Positions 7,624-14,994 of a stretch of 23,254 bases of DNA are shown here, piece after piece (the stretch's first letter is position 1; each line of letters starts with the position of its first letter). The stretch is from Campylobacteraceae bacterium (GTDB taxonomy: Bacteria; Campylobacterota; Campylobacteria; Campylobacterales; UBA6016). The DNA lies in the NCBI GenBank assembly GCA_022758985.1, contig JAEMQC010000055.1:1-23254 (forward strand). The letters are read 5' to 3'. The notes beneath the pieces were generated by a model that was not told the DNA's origin, searched no databases, and worked only from the letters and a program-made list of their open reading frames with translations. Made by a program: the position numbers and the translations under genes.

Positions 7624-10034
7624 TATTTTGCCTCCAATGCATATTTTAATACTTCGTCTATGGTTTTTACTGGGATTATTTGCATATTTTCTTTTACTTC
7701 ATCCGGTATATCCGGCAAATCCCTGTCATAATTTTTTTGCGGTATGAGCGCCGTTTTTATCTTCGACTTATAGGCTGCAATCAATTTTTCTTTTAGTCCG
7801 CCTATTGCCGTTACCTTGCCAGTTAACGTAATTTCACCAGTCATTGCCACCGAAGAGTTGACTTTGCGCTCTGATAGTATTGAGGCTATTACGGTTGCCA
7901 TCGCTATGCCAGCAGATGGTCCATCTTTTGGCGTTGCGCCGTCTGGGACGTGTATGTGCAGATTATAGCAGTCGTATATGCTTGGTCTGTTGCCTTTTTC
8001 ATCGGCTATACAGACGGCATCTATAATTTTCTTGTCTATTTTTAGCTTACCGCCGTCTATAAGCGTTTTGACTACACTATAGGCTATCTTTGCCGATTCC
8101 TTCATTACGTCGCCGAGGCTTCCGGTGAGTTCTACGGCGCCTTTGCCTCTTATTTTGACTGCTTCGATTTTGAGCACATCGCCGCCGACCGCTGTCCATG
8201 CAAGACCGTTTACGACCCCTATCTGGTTTTCTTTGTCGACCTCTTCGTACTCAAATACAGTTTTATCTAGAAACTCTTTGATGTTTTTGGAAGTCACCAA
8301 AACCTTATCTACTTTTTCTTCCAGTATTATTTTGGCGGCCTTTCTGGCTATGGTGGCTATCTGGCGTCTAAGCCCTCTTACTCCAGCCTCTCTCGTATAT
8401 TTCTCTATCACCTCTTTTAGTACAGCGGTCGGGATGGATAGCTCGTTTGGTTTTAGACCGTGTTTTTTTAGCTCTTGCGGCAACAGATATTTTTTTGCTA
8501 TCTCAAATTTTTCCTGCGGCGTATAAGAGCTTACCTCGATAAACTCCATCCTGTCTCTTAGCGGAGCGGGAATCGTCGAGGCGTCGTTGGCCGTAGCTAT
8601 AAATACGGCGTTCGATAAATCCAGATTGAAGTTTAGATAGTAGTCTCTAAACTTATCGTTTTGTTCAGGGTCTAGTATCTCCAGAAGCGCCGCCGTAGGG
8701 TCGCCTCTCATACTTCTGCCGACTTTGTCTATCTCATCGAGTACCACAACAGGGTTCATCTGTTTTGCGCTGATAAGACCTTGTACGATTCTGCCCGGCA
8801 TCGCTCCGACATAAGTCCGCCTGTGACCTCTTAGCTCGTTGACATCTTCAAGTCCGCCGAGCGCTATCCTTACGAGCTCTCTTTTGAGCGCTTTTGCTAT
8901 TGAGTTTGCAAGGCTAGTTTTGCCGACTCCTGGAGGTCCGATAAAGCAGAGTATCGTTCCTTTTGCCTCTTTTTGGCTTTTCCCTCTAAGCTCCAAAAGC
9001 TCTTTAACGGCAAAAAATTCTACTATTCTTTTTTTTGGTTTCTCTAGCGAAAAGTGGTCTTCATTTAGCGTTTTTTCTACTTTCGAGACCTCCATCTTAG
9101 CTTTAGATACTTTGCCAAAAGGCAGCTCTAGCACATACTCTATATATGTCTGAAGCACGTTCGCATCGCCGCTATCAGGGTGCATACGTCCGAGTTTTTC
9201 AAGTTGTTTTTTTGCTTCCTTGTATGCGTCATCATACATAAAAGGCTTGATGGCTTCAAGTCTTTTGCCATACTCTTCGAGCTCTTCTTGTCTGCTGGTA
9301 TCTTCACCGAGCTCTTTTCGTATCTGCTTTAGCTGCTCTTTTAGAAAATACTCTTTGTTTACCTTATCCATCTTGTCGTGGACTTTTGCCCTTATCTCTT
9401 TTTGTAGTTTCGCAGCTTCCGTCTCATCTATGACGTGCTCTATTAGCCTCATGAGCCTTTTTTCGACGTCTTGCTCGATGAAGAGTTCGTGCGCATCATC
9501 TTTTTTTATCTTGAGTGAGCTGCTAATAAGGTCTGCTATACGGTTTGGCTCATGGTTTTCATATATCGTCTTCAGAAGATCCGGCGGAAAGTAGTTTGCC
9601 ACGGCGGAGAGCGATTTGACGTGTTCTCTGAGGTTTGTAAGTATCGCTTCTACTCTTTGCTCGTTATACGGGTGCGTGCGTATAGTATCTACGACCGCAA
9701 GCATAGGATTATCCCCTAGTCTTTCTATTATGTGTCCGCGCGCAAGTCCTTGGAAAAGTACTTTTACTCTACCGTCGGGTAATACTATCTTTCTAATAAC
9801 CGAGCCTATTACCCCCGATTCGTATATACTATCAAACGTATATTCGCCCTCTTGTCCGCTCCTCGAGTGACATACCAGTATTAGCGAGTTGTTTTCTATT
9901 GCGAAGCTTGCGGCTTTTATCATCTTATCGTCTGACAAAAAAAGCGGAGCAATCATAAATGGATATAAAAATATTTCGTCTTCGACTATTATCGGCAGAT
10001 TTGCCGGAAAAGAACCGTAGTTTGCAAGTTGCAT
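7623..10034 (-). CDS. lon: Lon, ATP-dependent serine protease
   Basis: Lon degrades misfolded and regulatory proteins in the cytoplasm. I prefer the ATG at 10034 (803 residues), because GGAG at 10046-10043 is eight bases from it but only two bases from the ATG at 10040. Domains in order are an N-terminal substrate-binding LON domain (FLYPFMIAPLFL at the start), a coiled-coil middle with MDKVNKEYFLKEQLKQIRKE, an AAA+ module with Walker A GPPGVGKT and Walker B VVVLDEIDKVG, and a C-terminal protease domain. The catalytic Ser lies in DGPSAG (residue 707 from this start) and the Lys in GLKEKL (residue 750). The stop overlaps the rplI start. No CIRCE or HAIR heat-shock operator is visible upstream. 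Confidence 0.98.
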   Translation of the reverse strand: MQLANYGSFPANLPIIVEDEIFLYPFMIAPLFLSDDKMIKAASFAIENNSLILVCHSRSGQEGEYTFDSIYESGVIGSVIRKIVLPDGRVKVLFQGLARGHIIERLGDNPMLAVVDTIRTHPYNEQRVEAILTNLREHVKSLSAVANYFPPDLLKTIYENHEPNRIADLISSSLKIKKDDAHELFIEQDVEKRLMRLIEHVIDETEAAKLQKEIRAKVHDKMDKVNKEYFLKEQLKQIRKELGEDTSRQEELEEYGKRLEAIKPFMYDDAYKEAKKQLEKLGRMHPDSGDANVLQTYIEYVLELPFGKVSKAKMEVSKVEKTLNEDHFSLEKPKKRIVEFFAVKELLELRGKSQKEAKGTILCFIGPPGVGKTSLANSIAKALKRELVRIALGGLEDVNELRGHRRTYVGAMPGRIVQGLISAKQMNPVVVLDEIDKVGRSMRGDPTAALLEILDPEQNDKFRDYYLNFNLDLSNAVFIATANDASTIPAPLRDRMEFIEVSSYTPQEKFEIAKKYLLPQELKKHGLKPNELSIPTAVLKEVIEKYTREAGVRGLRRQIATIARKAAKIILEEKVDKVLVTSKNIKEFLDKTVFEYEEVDKENQIGVVNGLAWTAVGGDVLKIEAVKIRGKGAVELTGSLGDVMKESAKIAYSVVKTLIDGGKLKIDKKIIDAVCIADEKGNRPSIYDCYNLHIHVPDGATPKDGPSAGIAMATVIASILSERKVNSSVAMTGEITLTGKVTAIGGLKEKLIAAYKSKIKTALIPQKNYDRDLPDIPDEVKENMQIIPVKTIDEVLKYALEAK

Positions 10035-10083
10035 CGGCATTTCTCCAAATATAAAAATGTATTAATTTTCTTTTTACGAGGGT

Positions 10084-10089
10084 ATCATA
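10084..10089 (-). promoter_or_regulatory. Candidate -10 box upstream of lon
   Basis: On the minus strand this reads TATGAT preceded by TTT. It would place a transcript start near 10077 and a leader of about 40 bases before lon. No convincing -35 box is seen at the proper distance, which is common in Campylobacterota. lon could also be transcribed by readthrough from bamD, so this is a weak candidate. Confidence 0.35.
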
Positions 10090-10134
10090 AAACAGCTCTA
10101 ATTAAACAACGGCGGGAGATCTATGTCGGTCAAA

Positions 10135-10161
10135 GGCCTCAAAGGGATTTTGAAGCCCTTT
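10135..10161 (-). terminator. Weak hairpin(s) between bamD and lon
   Basis: Just after the bamD stop, AAAGGG at 10141-10146 can pair with CCCTTT at 10156-10161. An alternative stem pairs 10152-10157 with 10135-10140 and contains one wobble pair. On the minus strand the following T run is only three bases, so termination would be inefficient. It may only attenuate transcription from bamD into lon. The plus-strand reading has a longer T run but no plus-strand gene ends here. Confidence 0.3.
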
Positions 10162-10166
10162 TTGCA

Positions 10167-10835
10167 TTATTGCAGTTGGACTTCGAAAATCGCCCTGTAC
10201 CACGGTGTATTCGGTTTTTCCGAGTTTATTTTGTTTAGCCAGCTTATGTTTGCGTCGGCGGCGTATTTTTTAGACGCCTCCGGTTTGTCTATCCTTTTAT
10301 ATAGACCGGCTATGCTTTCGTTTATCAGTTTGTTGCCGAGCGCTAGTTTTAGCACCATAGTCTCGACGTACGGCCTATAAACGGAGTTTGGATATTCCTT
10401 GATGAACTCCTCGGAATCTTTTTGCGTATCAATCAAAAGCTGTTGATCTCTATACGGCTTTTTAAACGCCATGAAGTTCGCTTTTACTTTTAGATATTTG
10501 GCGAATTCCGCACTTTTTTTGTCTCCAAATCTCTTAATATACTCGTCAAGATAGTAGTTTGCGAGTATGTACTCTTCGTTATCCATGTGTGCCTGCGCCA
10601 AAATCAGCATAGCTTCCGAAATCAGAGGAGAGCGTATATGCTCGCTTTGAAGGGAAGTAAACGTTTTGTCCGCCTGCTCCAAATCGCCTTTCATCGTCTC
10701 TTTGACCATTTTTTGGTACCAGTAATCGGCAGGTTTGTTGAATTCTTCTTGTTTTGACGAACAACCGCTTAGGATTGCCAGAGCCGCTACGGCGCTTACC
10801 GCTAATTTGATTTTTGAAACGCTGTTTTTGTTCAT
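10167..10835 (-). CDS. bamD: BamD, outer-membrane protein assembly lipoprotein (ComL/YfiO)
   Basis: BamD is the essential lipoprotein partner of BamA in inserting beta-barrel proteins into the outer membrane. The N-terminus is a lipoprotein signal ending in lipobox LSGC with the acylated Cys at residue 25. The mature part has the BamD hallmark YWYQKMVKETMKGDLEQADK (about 39-58) followed by TPR-like helical pairs, including AMLILAQAHMDNEEYILANY and YRPYVETMVLKLALGNKLI. At 222 residues it is slightly shorter than the enterobacterial protein. The ATG has AGGA five bases upstream. It diverges from proC and lies ahead of lon on the same strand. BamD may serve the outer-membrane secretin made further along this block, but that link is inference. 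Confidence 0.92.
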   Translation of the reverse strand: MNKNSVSKIKLAVSAVAALAILSGCSSKQEEFNKPADYWYQKMVKETMKGDLEQADKTFTSLQSEHIRSPLISEAMLILAQAHMDNEEYILANYYLDEYIKRFGDKKSAEFAKYLKVKANFMAFKKPYRDQQLLIDTQKDSEEFIKEYPNSVYRPYVETMVLKLALGNKLINESIAGLYKRIDKPEASKKYAADANISWLNKINSEKPNTPWYRAIFEVQLQ

Positions 10836-10921
10836 TTAAGTCCTATCCCGCCAAGCCGTATTTTTATGGTTTTTAATGTTAACCTATTTTCAATAAATTA
10901 TATTTTCCGTAAGGTGTTTTA
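10836..10921. promoter_or_regulatory. Divergent bamD/proC promoter region
   Basis: This A/T-rich 86-base gap must hold starts for both bamD (minus) and proC (plus). For bamD, a minus-strand TTGAAA (10888-10893) could act as a -35 box with an A/T-rich -10 near 10863-10868. For proC, TATATT at 10899-10904 is a possible -10, though it would leave a leader of only about ten bases containing AAGG. None of these boxes is strong. Confidence 0.35.
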
Positions 10922-11686
10922 ATGGCAAACGCTAAAGATTCGATACTTCTCATAGGGGCCGGTAACCTCGGCGAAGCCCTGCTGGACGGTATGTTAAAAA
11001 AAGGTCTAGACGTAACCGCGCTCGTTAGAAGCGAGGAGAAGATGATAAAGCTAAACGAGTTTTACCCTTCTCTCAAGGTGGAAATCTCCAAAAAGACGAT
11101 AGACATAGGCGGCAAGACGGTAATACTTGCCGTCAAACCGGGAAGTTTTTATGATATAGAGTTTAAAGGTATGGCGAAGCTGCTGGTGTCGGTAATGGCA
11201 AAAATATATATAGACGATTTGAAGCTAAACGTCAATGCCCAGAGCTATATCAGAGCGATGCCGAACCTCGCTGCAAGATGCGAAAAGTCCGTGACTGCGG
11301 TTACAGGTAGCCATGCGGCGAAAGCAGAAGCTCTGGCGCTTTTTGAATCTATTGGCAAAAGCGTATGGGTAGAGAGCGAAGATGAGCTCAATATAGCTAC
11401 GGCGTTGGCCGGTAGTGCTCCGGCGTTTTTGGCGATTGTGGCTGAGGCTTTAACTGACGGTGCGGTTAGAGCGGGGATGAAAAGAGGCGTGGCCGAGGAG
11501 ATGACCAAAGGATTATTTGACGGTTTTGCCGCACTTCTGGAAAACTCTCATCCGGCAAGGATAAAAGAAGAGGTTATGAGTCCAAAGGGTACAACTGCAG
11601 CAGGTATCTTTGAGCTGGAAAAAGACGGCGTTAGAGCCTCTTTCATGAAAGCGATTGAGGCGGCGTATCTTAAGGCTTCGAAATAA
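10922..11686 (+). CDS. proC: Pyrroline-5-carboxylate reductase, last step of proline synthesis
   Basis: ProC reduces 1-pyrroline-5-carboxylate to proline using NAD(P)H in the cytoplasm. The 254-residue protein starts with a Rossmann nucleotide-binding loop, IGAGNLG (residues 11-17). The C-terminal helical dimer domain carries the family signature: GSAPAFLAIVAEALTDGAVR, then MSPKGTTAAGIFELEKDGVR. The ATG has AAGG seven bases upstream. It is the first plus-strand gene after bamD and is followed 49 bases later by murA. Family assignment is firm. From memory, fliW lies next to proC in some Campylobacter genomes; it is absent here. Confidence 0.96.
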   Translation: MANAKDSILLIGAGNLGEALLDGMLKKGLDVTALVRSEEKMIKLNEFYPSLKVEISKKTIDIGGKTVILAVKPGSFYDIEFKGMAKLLVSVMAKIYIDDLKLNVNAQSYIRAMPNLAARCEKSVTAVTGSHAAKAEALALFESIGKSVWVESEDELNIATALAGSAPAFLAIVAEALTDGAVRAGMKRGVAEEMTKGLFDGFAALLENSHPARIKEEVMSPKGTTAAGIFELEKDGVRASFMKAIEAAYLKASK

Positions 11687-11694
11687 AACTTTGG

Positions 11695-11700
11695 TAGAAT
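11695..11700 (+). promoter_or_regulatory. Candidate -10 box for murA
   Basis: TAGAAT lies just after the proC stop, preceded by TTTGG. It would put the transcript start near 11707, in an eight-A run, and give a leader of about 29 bases that contains AGGG before the murA ATG. No clear -35 box is seen. murA may also be cotranscribed with proC, since no terminator separates them. Confidence 0.4.
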
Positions 11701-11735
11701 TCGCAAAAAAAATTTTCAATTTAGGGTAAAAATAT

Positions 11736-12998
11736 ATGCATTATCTGGATATCTACGGCGGCAACAAACTTGGCGGAGAGGTGATAGTATCGGGGGCAAA
11801 AAACTCTTCGCTTCCGCTTATCGCTTCGACGATACTCTCCAAAACTCCGGTGACTATCACCAATATGCCAAGAGTCGCCGACATCAAGACGATGCTAAAG
11901 CTGATGACAAACCTAGGCGCTGAGGTCGAATTTGAAGGCAACAATCTAAAAATAGACGCCAAAAAGCTAAACGGCACAGTAGCCACTTATGACATAGTAA
12001 AAACCATGAGAGCCTCGATTCTCGTGCTTGGACCTTTGCTTGCTAGATTTGGCAAGTGTGACGTTAGCTTGCCGGGCGGGTGTGCGATAGGTCAAAGGCC
12101 GGTGGATTTGCATCTAAAAGCGCTTGAGCAGATGGGTGCCGAGATAGAGATAAAAAACGGCTACGTAGAGGCTAGGGCACCGAGAGGGCTTACAGGAGCT
12201 ACGATAGTTTTCGACAAGATAACGGTAACCGGAACCGAAAATATCGTAATGGCGGCCGCTCTTGCGAAAGGCACGACCAAAATCATAAATGCCGCAAAAG
12301 AGCCGGAGGTAGTGCAGCTATGTGAAGTACTTAGACTAGCCGGAGCGAATATCGCCGGAATAGGTACTGATGAGCTAATCATCGACGGAAGCGGCGGAGA
12401 ACTGTATAGCTTTAAAGATATAGAGGTTATACCGGATAGAATAGAGGCGGGAACATACCTGTGTGCCGCCGCTATCACAAACTCTACCGTAACCCTCAAA
12501 AAAGTCAATCTAAGCCACATGGAGGCTTTTATATCCAAGCTTCAAGAGATGGGCTTTTCGTTTGACTACGGTATTAATGAGCTAACAATCAAGCCTGCCA
12601 AAAAAATAAAACCGGTAGAGATAGTGACTACGGAATTCCCAGGCTTCCCTACGGATATGCAGGCGCAGTTCATGGCTCTGGCTACTCAGGCGAACGGTAC
12701 AAGCATTATAGAGGAGAGACTTTTTGAGAACCGCTTTATGCACGTTAGCGAGCTAACGAGACTTGGGGCTACTATACACTTGACACACAATACCGCTACA
12801 ATAGAAGGCGGAGCAGAGCTTACCGGAGCAGATGTTATGGCTACCGACCTTAGAGCTTCATCAGCGCTAGTTATAGCTGCGCTTGTGGCTTGTGGCAAGA
12901 CTAGAATTCATAGGATCTATCACCTTGACCGTGGCTATGAAGAGCTAGAGAAAAAACTAATGGCGCTAGGCGCACAGATAGAAAGAGGGGACGAGTAG
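11736..12998 (+). CDS. murA: UDP-N-acetylglucosamine 1-carboxyvinyltransferase, first committed peptidoglycan step
   Basis: MurA transfers enolpyruvate from PEP to UDP-GlcNAc in the cytoplasm. The 420-residue length is typical. Lys22-Asn23 in SGAKNSSLPLIA contact the substrate. The catalytic loop reads SLPGGCAIGQRPVDLHL with Cys116 present, so the enzyme should be fosfomycin-sensitive on the basis of that residue. Other family blocks are PDRIEAGTYLCAAAIT, EFPGFPTDMQAQFMALAT, ENRFMHVSELTRLGA and DLRASSALVIAAL. The ATG has AGGG about nine bases upstream. The gene ends three bases from the stop of convergent rarA, inside a shared hairpin. Confidence 0.98.
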   Translation: MHYLDIYGGNKLGGEVIVSGAKNSSLPLIASTILSKTPVTITNMPRVADIKTMLKLMTNLGAEVEFEGNNLKIDAKKLNGTVATYDIVKTMRASILVLGPLLARFGKCDVSLPGGCAIGQRPVDLHLKALEQMGAEIEIKNGYVEARAPRGLTGATIVFDKITVTGTENIVMAAALAKGTTKIINAAKEPEVVQLCEVLRLAGANIAGIGTDELIIDGSGGELYSFKDIEVIPDRIEAGTYLCAAAITNSTVTLKKVNLSHMEAFISKLQEMGFSFDYGINELTIKPAKKIKPVEIVTTEFPGFPTDMQAQFMALATQANGTSIIEERLFENRFMHVSELTRLGATIHLTHNTATIEGGAELTGADVMATDLRASSALVIAALVACGKTRIHRIYHLDRGYEELEKKLMALGAQIERGDE

Positions 12999-13011
12999 TC
13001 CTCACCCCTCT
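12984..13011. terminator. Bidirectional terminator overlapping both murA and rarA stops
   Basis: AGAGGGG at 12984-12990 pairs perfectly with CCCCTCT at 13005-13011. Inside, GAG (12993-12995) can pair with CTC (13001-13003), extending the stem past a small internal loop. The plus strand continues CCTTTTATCTTT and the minus strand continues TTTC. The hairpin holds the murA TAG (12996-12998) and the rarA TGA (13002-13004), so the stem is built from the last codons of both genes. Confidence 0.7.
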
Positions 13012-14213
13012 CCTTTTATCTTTCTCAGCCACTCTTTTAGCGTCTTTTCAAATCCAATCTCTTTTAGCTTGACCACATCGACAGGCTTTGCTGTGTATTT
13101 TTGATCCACCCAGCCGCCAAAATCATGGGGATATTTGTAGCCGATACCTCGCCCAAGTTTCGCCGCTCCTGCAAAATGGGCATCTTTAAGATGTGGCGGC
13201 ACTTCATATATTTCGCCGCTTGATATGAGAGCGAGCGCATCGTCTATTGCAGTGTATGCGCTGTTTGATTTTGGGGAGCACGCCAGATATATTGCAAGCT
13301 GACTTAGGATGATACGAGATTCCGGCATACCTATTTTTTCTACAAGCCCGAAAGCGGCATTTGCTATTTGCAGGGCGTTTGGATTTGCATTGCCTATATC
13401 CTCTGCCGCTAGTATCGCAAGACGGCGGGCAATAAATCTAGGCTCTTCACCACCCGCAATGAGTCTAGCTAGATAATAGACTGCAGCTTGCTCATCAGAG
13501 CCCCTGATGCTTTTTATTAGCGCGCTAGCGAGATTATAATGCGTCTCCGACTCTCCCGCGCCGTCGGTTAGGCTGCTTGGGCGCAGCTGTTTTAGGGTGT
13601 CTAGCGTGATATTGTCTTCTAGTTTTGCTGCGTAGTCTAGCAGGGTTAGCATTGCCCTTGCGTCTCCGGATGAGCTCCTTATTAGATACTCTTTTGCCTC
13701 TTCGTCGGCTGTTTTGTTTAGCTTTGAGAGTCCTTTTTCTAGCGCTTGGCGCAAATCTTCGTCGGTTAAAGAGAAAAACTCAAACAACATAGATCTCGAG
13801 CGTATGCCGCCCGTAAGCGAAAAGAATGGATTTTCTGTAGAAGCTCCGACTACGATGGCAAAGCGGTTTTCCATGATAGGTAGCAGTACTTCTTGTTGAG
13901 TTTTGGATAGTCTATGCACCTCGTCTATGAATATGAGCGGTTTTTGTAGCGCATGCTTTGTGCTATCAACCGCCTTTCGTATATCCTCTATCTTGATGCT
14001 TGTGGCATTAAACTCAAAAAAAGGCGCATCTAGTTTTGCGGCGATGATACGTGCCAGGGATGTTTTGCCTGTTCCCGGGGGGCCAAAGAAAAAGGAGTGC
14101 GGTATAGAGCCAGACTCTATTAGCCTACGAAACGGCGCATTTGCTCCGATGAGATGTTTTTGCCCCAAAAAATCCTCCAAGGAGGAGGGGCGGAGGATTT
14201 GGGCGAGGCTCAA
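13002..14213 (-). CDS. rarA: RarA (MgsA), replication-associated recombination AAA+ ATPase
   Basis: RarA acts at stalled replication forks and is related to clamp-loader ATPases. The 403-residue protein starts at TTG (14213-14211): the codon two positions upstream in frame is a stop, and the family N-terminus LRPSSLEDFLGQKHLIG begins seven residues in, so no later start fits. Walker A is GPPGTGKT (44-51) and Walker B carries IFIDEVHRLSKTQQ (95-108). Further family blocks are IVGASTENPFFSL, SSSGDARAMLTLLDYA, ALIKSIRGSDEQAAVYYLAR and the C-terminal PPHLKDAHF...GYKYPHDFGGWV. AAGG lies eight bases before the TTG. It follows the FTR-like/rhodanese gene in the same frame, separated by TAA GCC. Confidence 0.95.
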   Translation of the reverse strand: MSLAQILRPSSLEDFLGQKHLIGANAPFRRLIESGSIPHSFFFGPPGTGKTSLARIIAAKLDAPFFEFNATSIKIEDIRKAVDSTKHALQKPLIFIDEVHRLSKTQQEVLLPIMENRFAIVVGASTENPFFSLTGGIRSRSMLFEFFSLTDEDLRQALEKGLSKLNKTADEEAKEYLIRSSSGDARAMLTLLDYAAKLEDNITLDTLKQLRPSSLTDGAGESETHYNLASALIKSIRGSDEQAAVYYLARLIAGGEEPRFIARRLAILAAEDIGNANPNALQIANAAFGLVEKIGMPESRIILSQLAIYLACSPKSNSAYTAIDDALALISSGEIYEVPPHLKDAHFAGAAKLGRGIGYKYPHDFGGWVDQKYTAKPVDVVKLKEIGFEKTLKEWLRKIKGEG

Positions 14214-14216
14214 GGC

Positions 14217-14945
14217 TTAGCCCTTGTCCAGTTCGCCTCTGTAGCTTACGATTCCGTGCGTTAGGTTTGATACTTTGCTAAAGCCTAGGTCTTTAAGCAC
14301 ACTTTGGCAGTATGCGCTTCTTGAGCCGACATGACAGTATACGATTACCGTTTCGTTTTTGTACTCTTCTAGCTGTTTTACGGAGTCATAGAAGCTTGTA
14401 GTAGGAACCAGAAAATCAACGCCTTTTATTCTAAAGCTTTTGTACTCCATCCACTCCCTTACATCTACGAGCTTGAAGTTTACCATGTCAAGCGTTCTCG
14501 CTTCGATTAGCGCTTCAAGCTCCTCACTGTCAAGCTGCTCTTTTGCAAGCAGAACTTCGCACTCTTCTTTGGTTAGGCCTCTTGAGTGCGCATGTACGGC
14601 TTCTTCTAGTTTTTCCTCTGCCATTTTTGAAGCCACATATTCTGGCGTACAGAATATACCGCAGTGACATCTCCCGTCCTCAGGTATCTCGTGCTGTAAG
14701 GCCGGTTTGCAAGGGCAGATTCTATCCTCTTCTTTGTTGCCCGTCACGAAAAAGCAAGGGCAATATCTTTTGTCGTATATCAGCTTATTTCTTGTTAGGC
14801 CAAACTGGATACTCTGGGTTATCTCCATATCAGGATTGTATACGAAGCCGAATTGTTTTATTACTTTGTCGGTAAAATCGACGGTCTTTTTGAGTTCGTC
14901 TTGAAACTCCTGAGAGTTTGGGTCTACTTTTTTAATTTGGCTCAT
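14217..14945 (-). CDS. Ferredoxin-thioredoxin-reductase-like domain fused to rhodanese domain
   Basis: A 242-residue soluble two-domain protein. The N-terminal part (about 20-105) resembles the catalytic chain of ferredoxin-thioredoxin reductase: three CxC pairs, CPC (62-64), CPC (77-79) and CHC (93-95), which in that family hold a 4Fe-4S cluster and the redox disulfide. Spacings are 12 and 13 residues rather than the 16 and 8 I recall for cyanobacterial/plant chains. After a Glu-rich helical linker, a rhodanese domain (about 155-242) carries LVDVREWMEY and the active loop CHVGSRS with Cys204 as the persulfide site. Function is not known to me; sulfur transfer or thiol reduction coupled to an Fe-S centre is inference. 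AGGA precedes the ATG. Confidence 0.85.
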   Translation of the reverse strand: MSQIKKVDPNSQEFQDELKKTVDFTDKVIKQFGFVYNPDMEITQSIQFGLTRNKLIYDKRYCPCFFVTGNKEEDRICPCKPALQHEIPEDGRCHCGIFCTPEYVASKMAEEKLEEAVHAHSRGLTKEECEVLLAKEQLDSEELEALIEARTLDMVNFKLVDVREWMEYKSFRIKGVDFLVPTTSFYDSVKQLEEYKNETVIVYCHVGSRSAYCQSVLKDLGFSKVSNLTHGIVSYRGELDKG

Positions 14946-14955
14946 GTGTTATCCT

Positions 14956-14965
14956 AATTATAATT
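14956..14965. promoter_or_regulatory. Palindromic -10 candidate between divergent genes
   Basis: AATTATAATT is a perfect 10-base palindrome containing TATAAT on both strands (plus 14959-14964, minus 14957-14962). On the plus strand it would give a leader of about 23 bases before the metallopeptidase ATG. On the minus strand the start would fall only a few bases before the FTR-like ATG, losing the ribosome site, so the plus-strand role is more credible. Confidence 0.45.
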
Positions 14966-14994
14966 GGTGTTTATGATTTTTAAAAGTATATCAA

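Noticed and set aside
8839..9153. Open frames on the strand opposite lon, and similar Ser/Leu-rich frames opposite hslU, rarA and murA
   Set aside because: They are shadows of strongly conserved genes, with Ser/Phe/Leu-rich compositions, no domains and no credible ribosome sites.
10041..10166. CIRCE or HAIR heat-shock operator upstream of lon
   Set aside because: I looked for the HrcA and HspR inverted repeats and saw neither in the leader.
10029..10380. Plus-strand open frames across the lon/bamD junction
   Set aside because: They cross the lon start and the bamD coding region, have no recognisable motifs, and are explained by antisense reading.
14214..14219. Programmed readthrough joining the FTR/rhodanese protein to RarA
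   Set aside because: The genes are in frame, but a TAA stop with no visible stimulatory structure and a usable TTG start make separate proteins the simpler explanation; kept only as a finding about the junction.
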